Assembly (NCBI RefSeq): GCF_000516985.1 | Contig: NW_006917105.1 | Span: 361,777-425,776, forward strand | Source of the DNA: Pestalotiopsis fici W106-1 | Lineage: Eukaryota > Ascomycota > Sordariomycetes > Amphisphaeriales > Sporocadaceae | Length of the DNA: 64,000 bases | Reading direction: 5' to 3' | In this document: positions 59,480 to 64,000 of the stretch, piece by piece | Position numbering within the stretch: the stretch's first letter is position 1 | Layout of the letters: each line of letters begins with the position of its first letter | Notes under the pieces: generated by a model | Database searches by the model: none | What the model was told of the DNA's origin: nothing | The model's input: the letters and a program-made list of their open reading frames with translations, nothing else | Translations under genes and position numbers: made by a program

Positions 59480-59958
59480 TAAAGGAAATAAAGGAGATAA
59501 AAGAATAAAAGGAAATAAAAAAGATTATTAATTTACCTCTTTTAATAAATCGTCCGGCTATAAAAATTTCTATATTTCCTTTGCATTTCTTAAACCTTAA
59601 TCTTTTAATAAAAATAATTATCTACTTATTTCCGGGGTGAGTTTATTTCGTGATTTAAAAATAATATAATTTAACGTAGAAAAAACCCGTTTTAACGACG
59701 CTGAAGAAGCTGGAATACCTAAGTATCGCCGGGCTAATATAGCTAAAACCGGATATTTAAACTGGTTATTCTTTTAGTAAAGTAACGGATTATGCTATTA
59801 AATAAATTAGTAAATATAATAATTTAAAAAAAATTAACTTACGTTATATAAAGCCAACGGTTCGTTAAAATAAGCTTCACACTCGTTATTTAAAACAACG
59901 GTAAATCGATTTAAAAAGAAACTCTCTTCATCCGAATTATCTTATAATTAGTCTTCGT
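59480..59958 (-). pseudogene. hAT transposase remnant, copy 1 (C-terminal part)
   Basis: Minus-strand reading gives AILARR-LGIPASSAS-KRVFSTL-YIIFKSRNKLTPEIS, the hAT C-terminal dimerisation region, with stops and substitutions. It matches copy 2 (63455-64000, plus strand) through the FLNRFTVVLNNE...EAYFNEPLALYN segment, an intron-like break with GTAAGTT, and about 80 bases of the pyrimidine-rich 3' flank. The match stops abruptly at 59958/59959, where another element starts (CAAGGTTG). Non-functional. Confidence 0.8.
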
Positions 59959-60187
59959 CAAGGTTGTGAAACAATTAACTAGCAGTTAAACTGGGCCCAG
60001 TTCCAGTTAATTTAAGTTAGTTCGACTGCTAATTATAATTAGCCTAATTAGCTTACCTTATAATTAGAACTAATTTAAGTTTTCTAAATTGCTAATTATA
60101 ACTAATTAAGCAGTTATTTATATTAATTTTAAATAGAATAACTTAAACTAAACTGGAATAAATAAACTAGTTAACTAGGTATATAAA

Positions 60188-61380
60188 ATAACTTATTAAT
60201 AAGGTTGAAATTATTAAGTTGAGTTTTAAGTTTGAGTTTGAGTAAAACTCAATGATTTAGTTAAACTGCTAATTGTAATTAAATTAATTAAATTAAGTTA
60301 ATAATTTAATTAATTTATTAACTTAAAGAATTATTAATTCTACTTGAAGAAAAATAAAATTAAATAATTTATAACTTTACTTAAATAAAAAGAAAATTAA
60401 TAAGTAAAATGCTAATTTTACTTTTATTTTGTCTTATTTATTTATTTTTTGATCGTAATTTCTTTTTTTAAAAACCTTTTATTAAATTTATTTAATTTGA
60501 AAAAATAAAATTAATCTTTAAAAAAATCGGAAAAATAAACAAAAACAGGTATTTTATTTAAATTTAAATTAATTTAATTCCTTTTAAAAATTAATTTCTT
60601 TATTTATTTATTAATTTAAATTAAACAATTTAAAGTTATTAAATTAATAATTAAGCTCAATCAAATTAACTCAAACTCAATTAATTTAGTTAATAGCTCA
60701 AGTAAAACTTAATAATTTAATTAATAGCTTAAGTAAAACTCATTGAGTTATTAAAAATTAAAACTCAAACTCAGGGTTGGAAAGCAGTTAACTGCTAATT
60801 AACTGCAATGCAGTTAATTTAACTGCACGATTTTTAGACTGCAACTTAACTAATTGCAGTTAGTTAAAATTCGGACTGCAACTGCAAAAAATTAAGTTAA
60901 TTACAAACTAACTGCACACTGCAGTTTGCAGTTAAGTTAATTAACTATTAACTGCGATAACAAAATTATTATTATTTAATTAAATAAAATAAATTTATTA
61001 ATTCTTTTAAAACCTTTAAATTAAGCGTTAATTATTATATTTAAAAAGGTTAAAAAATTGTTAAAATAATAATAATTCGATTTTTAATTAATTATTTAAT
61101 TTTCATATTATAATAACTGCAATTAACTGCGCAGTTAACTTAAATTAATAAAACCCGGACTTAAACTAATAATTAACTATATACAGTTAGCAAAAATCCG
61201 GACTACAATTGCACTAACTTAGATTAAATTAAACTGCACTAATTAACTGCAAACTACGTTTCCAACCCTGCTCAAACTCATTAATTTAGTTAATAAATTG
61301 AGTAAAACTCAACTCAATTAAGTTAACTCAAACTCAAACTTAAAACTCAACTCAATAATTTCAACCCTATGAATAACTTA
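60188..61380. mobile_element. Short inverted-repeat element F (hAT-type MITE), interrupted by element D
   Basis: Left end TAAGGTTGAAATTATTAAG (from 60200) and right end ATTTCAACCCTA (to 61369) are inverted copies extending about 36 bases with one or two differences. The internal DNA repeats AACTCAAACT-type words. The octamer ATAACTTA lies just outside both ends (60188-60195 and 61373-61380), a possible target duplication, although the end positions do not fit exactly. Element D sits inside one of its AACTCAAACT repeats, so F is older. Confidence 0.6.
60764..61278. mobile_element. hAT-type MITE, element D, with perfect 8-bp target duplication
   Basis: The element runs 60772-61270 (499 bp). 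Ends: CAGGGTTGGAAA and, inverted, TTTCCAACCCTG (12-bp terminal inverted repeat). The flanks CTCAAACT at 60764-60771 and 61271-61278 are identical, the 8-bp target-site duplication expected of hAT elements. The interior holds many GCAGTTAA/TTAACTGC words near both ends and no coding potential. Confidence 0.85.
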
Positions 61381-61458
61381 AAAAATTCTATTTAAAGTCT
61401 TAACTAAATCAATTAAGTTTAAGTTAACTCACTTAAGTTTAGTTAATAACTCAATAAC

Positions 61459-62065
61459 TTAAAAAACAGGGTTGGTATTTAGTTAACTAATAGTTAACTA
61501 ACGTTAGTTAACTAAAAACTACATTTAGTTTAGTTATTAGTTAACTAACGTTAGTTTTTAAAAATGCTAACTAAAACTAAATTAATTTAGTTAGCAGCTT
61601 GACTAAAACTAAAGATTTTAGTTAGTAAAGTGATTAAAACTAAATTAAACTAAATGATTTAGTTTTTAGTTTTAGTTAACTAAATAACTAAAGATTTAAT
61701 ATTAATATTAATTTAATTAATTTATTAATTATAATAAAAATAATTAGCAAAATTAAATAATTAAAGCTTCCTTTAATTATTTACGTTATTAATTTTATTA
61801 TATCTTTTTATATTAAATAATTATAACGTTTTTAAAAAATCTTTAGTTAACTAAAGAATTAACTAAAACTAAATTGATTTAGTTAGAATGCTAACTAAAA
61901 CTAAATTGATTTAGTTAAGGTGTTAACTAAAACTAAAGTGATTTAGTTAGCAGCCTGATTAAAACTACGTTAGTTTAGTTAATGGCTTAAGTAAAACTAA
62001 GTAGTTTAGTTAACTAAAAACTAAAACTAAAAACTAAAACTAATCATACCAACCCTGTTAAAAAT
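61459..62065. mobile_element. hAT-type MITE, element E, with near-perfect target duplication
   Basis: The element runs 61467-62057 (591 bp). Ends: CAGGGTTGGTAT and, inverted, ATACCAACCCTG. The flanks TTAAAAAA (61459-61466) and TTAAAAAT (62058-62065) agree at seven of eight bases. The interior is packed with TTAGTTAACTAAAACTAAA-type repeats. No ORF. Confidence 0.82.
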
Positions 62066-62389
62066 AATTAATTTTAATTAAAAATAATAAATTTAATTAC
62101 GTTTAAAAGCTTTATTAAATACATTAAAATTCCATAAATAAATTATATATTTTCTTTTATTTTTACCATTTTTATTTATAATAAAATTTATTTTCCAATA
62201 TTAGGAAATTTTAATCAAAAATTAAATAAAAATTATTGATAATTAAAAAGTAATATTAAAAATAAAAGAAAAATAAATAAAATAAAAGAATACCGGTATT
62301 TTAATTCGTTAAATTTATTTTATTTTATTACGCTCTTTTTTTATAATATTATAATTAAAATTAATTAAAATTAATTTAATTTTAAATTA

Positions 62390-62571
62390 GTGAGTTAGTT
62401 AAGTTATTAACTCAACTCAATTAATTTAGTTATAATTAGCACCCTAACTAAATCAATTGAGTTTGAGTTAGCACTTTTAATAACTCAATTGAGTTTAGTT
62501 ATTAACTAAATCAATTGAGTTTTAAGTTAACTTAATTGAGTTAACTGCCAGTTAACTCAATTGCAACCCTG
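62390..62571. mobile_element. Right-end fragment of a fourth CAGGGTTG element
   Basis: It ends in TTGCAACCCTG (to 62571) and carries AACTCAATTGAGTT subterminal repeats. No matching left end with the same inner sequence is seen, so it is truncated or interrupted by the other insertions. Confidence 0.5.
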
Positions 62572-62573
62572 AA

Positions 62574-63933
62574 TAAAACAAAAATTCCCAACGGTAACTT
62601 TATTCTTTTATTTATTTATTTATTTATTTATTTGCTTACTAATTTATTAATTAGATTCTTATATCCGTTAGAATTCGACGTATAATATGATTAATACGGT
62701 TTTTGAATTAAAAAAACCGTTAATTTATATTTATCGAAATACGGAATATGCGGATTTGTAACAAATCTTTTTTTCGAAAGCCGATTGGTTTTTATTAACC
62801 CAATTATAACGAATTTTAAAGATTTTTGTTAAACCAAGTATTAAATTATAAGGTGAATTTTATACTATCTTATCAACGTCTTTATTATACGTTTATACCT
62901 TTTATCCAAAATTAAAGGTTATTTACGACGAATATAAAGAAATAATAAAAAAGAAACCGGAGTTAATAAATAAATTATTCTATTTTATTATTTTAACTTT
63001 TATTTTATTATTTTAACGTTTATTATATTATTTTAATTTATATCGTATTATTTTATCTTTATTTAAATAATAATATTAACTTTTATTTAGAAACCGTTAT
63101 TAGAAAGTCTTAACCAGGCTATTGGAGCTGGTGCAAGAAAATTGGATTATTATTTTCCGAAAAAAGTAACGGCCGGTAATATCGAAAATTTCGGACCTTA
63201 TTTATTAGCTGTTATTTTAGATCTTCGAATTAAATTAACTCATTTTTAACGGAGTTATAAATTACACTTTTATAAAGGGGTTTTAAAGCATATCACTACT
63301 TTTTTTAAAGAAACCTATAAAGCGTAAGTTATTTTATTACTTTATTTCATTTTTTTTATTTTATGCCTTTTATTTTATCTATTTTATTAAATAAATTTAA
63401 TAATTAACTAATAAATTATTAGAATTAAGAATAAACAAAAAGGTAAAATCGAAACCCAATCTATTAACGAAGACTAATTATAAAATAATTCGGATAAAGA
63501 AAGTTTCTTTTTAAATCGATCTACGGTCGTTTTAAATAACGAATACGAAACTTATCTTAACGAACCGTTGGCTTTATATAACGTAAGTTATTTTTTATTT
63601 TTTAATTTAAAATAATTAGTTATAAAGTTATTAATTAATTTATTTTATAGGACGATCCGTTATTTTACTGGAAAAATAATCAATTTAAATATCCGGTTTT
63701 AGCTATATTAGCCCGGCAATTTTTAGGAATTCCAGCTTCTTTAGCGGCTTTAGAACGGGTTTTTTCTACGTTAAGTTATATTATTTCTAAAGCACGAAAT
63801 AATTTAACTCCAGAAACTATTAAACAGTTAACTTTATTAAAAAGTTGGTGGTTAAAAAATGCAAAGGAAATATAGGAATTTTTACAAGGGGGCGATTTAC
63901 CTAAAGAAAAAGAAGATAATTAGTTTTATCTCT

Positions 63934-63964
<31 letters not shown>

Positions 63965-64000
63965 CTTTATTTCTTTTATTTCTTTTATTTCTCTTATTTC
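62574..64000 (+). pseudogene. hAT transposase remnant, copy 2, runs off window
   Basis: Plus-strand fragments in order: LSTSLLYVYTFYPKLKVIYDEYK (about 62860-62940), after an AT-rich intron-like stretch LNQAIGAGARKLDYYFP and FGPYLLAVILDLRIKLTHF (63090-63250, then a stop), FLNRSTVVLNNEYETYLNEPLALYN (about 63510-63580), and after GTAAGTT...ATAG, FKYPVLAILARQFLGIPASLAALERVFSTLSYIISKARNNLTPETIKQLTLLKSW split over 63690-63855. The last is the hAT dimerisation domain. Internal stops show it is dead. Only the C-terminal half is present; the left end abuts the MITE fragment. Confidence 0.85.

Larger units (their letters stand above)
58855..64000. other. Extremely AT-rich, gene-free repeat block (RIP-like)
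   Basis: Base composition changes abruptly near 58855: the following 5.1 kb is dominated by TTAA, ATTA and TAAT words, and no long ORF survives. Recognisable pieces are hAT transposase remnants and nested short inverted-repeat elements. C-to-T decay, the expected result of repeat-induced point mutation, explains the composition and the many stops. Whether RIP itself acted needs dinucleotide indices. Confidence 0.9.

Noticed and set aside
59959..60199. A complete MITE starting at CAAGGTTG
   Set aside because: A decayed left tip is visible, but no matching right end or second GTCTTCGT duplication could be found within the window.

Overview
The window is eukaryotic and looks like a filamentous ascomycete (Pezizomycotina, probably Sordariomycetes and plausibly Hypocreales). 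Genes carry short GT-AG introns (roughly 45-150 nt) with CTGAC/CTAAC-type branch sites. The proteins are typical of such fungi: AA9 lytic polysaccharide monooxygenases, an M35 deuterolysin, a GH79 glycosidase, a Dal5-type transporter, a CarO-like opsin and IKS1 kinase. Intergenic DNA is sprinkled with the TAGGTA/TACCTA motif. Exon structures were derived by hand from splice signals, and each multi-exon model given as joined exons sums to a whole number of codons. No database search was possible, so names rest on recognised motifs.

Layout. Positions 1-8.4 kb hold the 5' part of a patatin/DUF3336 lipase, an alpha/beta hydrolase whose 3' end carries an exact 116-bp tandem duplication, a tRNA-Thr(CGU) with an intron, a membrane-anchored SGNH hydrolase and a small unknown gene. 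Positions 9-19.5 kb hold a Dal5-family permease, an M35 deuterolysin, a divergent gene encoding a stand-alone protein that resembles the M35 propeptide, a secreted alpha/beta hydrolase with an unresolved frame change, and an AA9 enzyme with a CBM1. Positions 21-34 kb are mostly housekeeping: a sugar-alcohol-type SDR, phosphopantetheine adenylyltransferase (CoA synthesis), a WDR68/DCAF7-like WD40 protein, a quinone oxidoreductase and the elongation factor Spt5. A 100-N assembly gap lies in a CTTT repeat at 22986-23085. Positions 34.5-47.8 kb hold a second AA9 enzyme, a Cys-rich small ORF, a coiled-coil unknown, a GH79 enzyme, a zinc-finger-like unknown and IKS1 kinase. Positions 49-54.5 kb hold a divergent pair, a carotenoid cleavage oxygenase and a proton-pump-type opsin, that could supply and use retinal. 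A secreted CHRD protein follows at 57.6-58.4 kb.

From about 58.86 kb to the end the composition switches abruptly to extremely AT-rich DNA with no intact genes, consistent with RIP-inactivated repeats. It holds two inverted, broken copies of a hAT transposase. Between them is a nest of short non-autonomous elements whose ends all read CAGGGTTG or a decayed form of it. One has a perfect 8-bp target duplication, one a near-perfect duplication, and one is nested inside another.

The most interesting items are the nested hAT/MITE block, the opsin-oxygenase pair with a doubled GTCGATC site between them, and the deuterolysin next to a free-standing propeptide-like protein.
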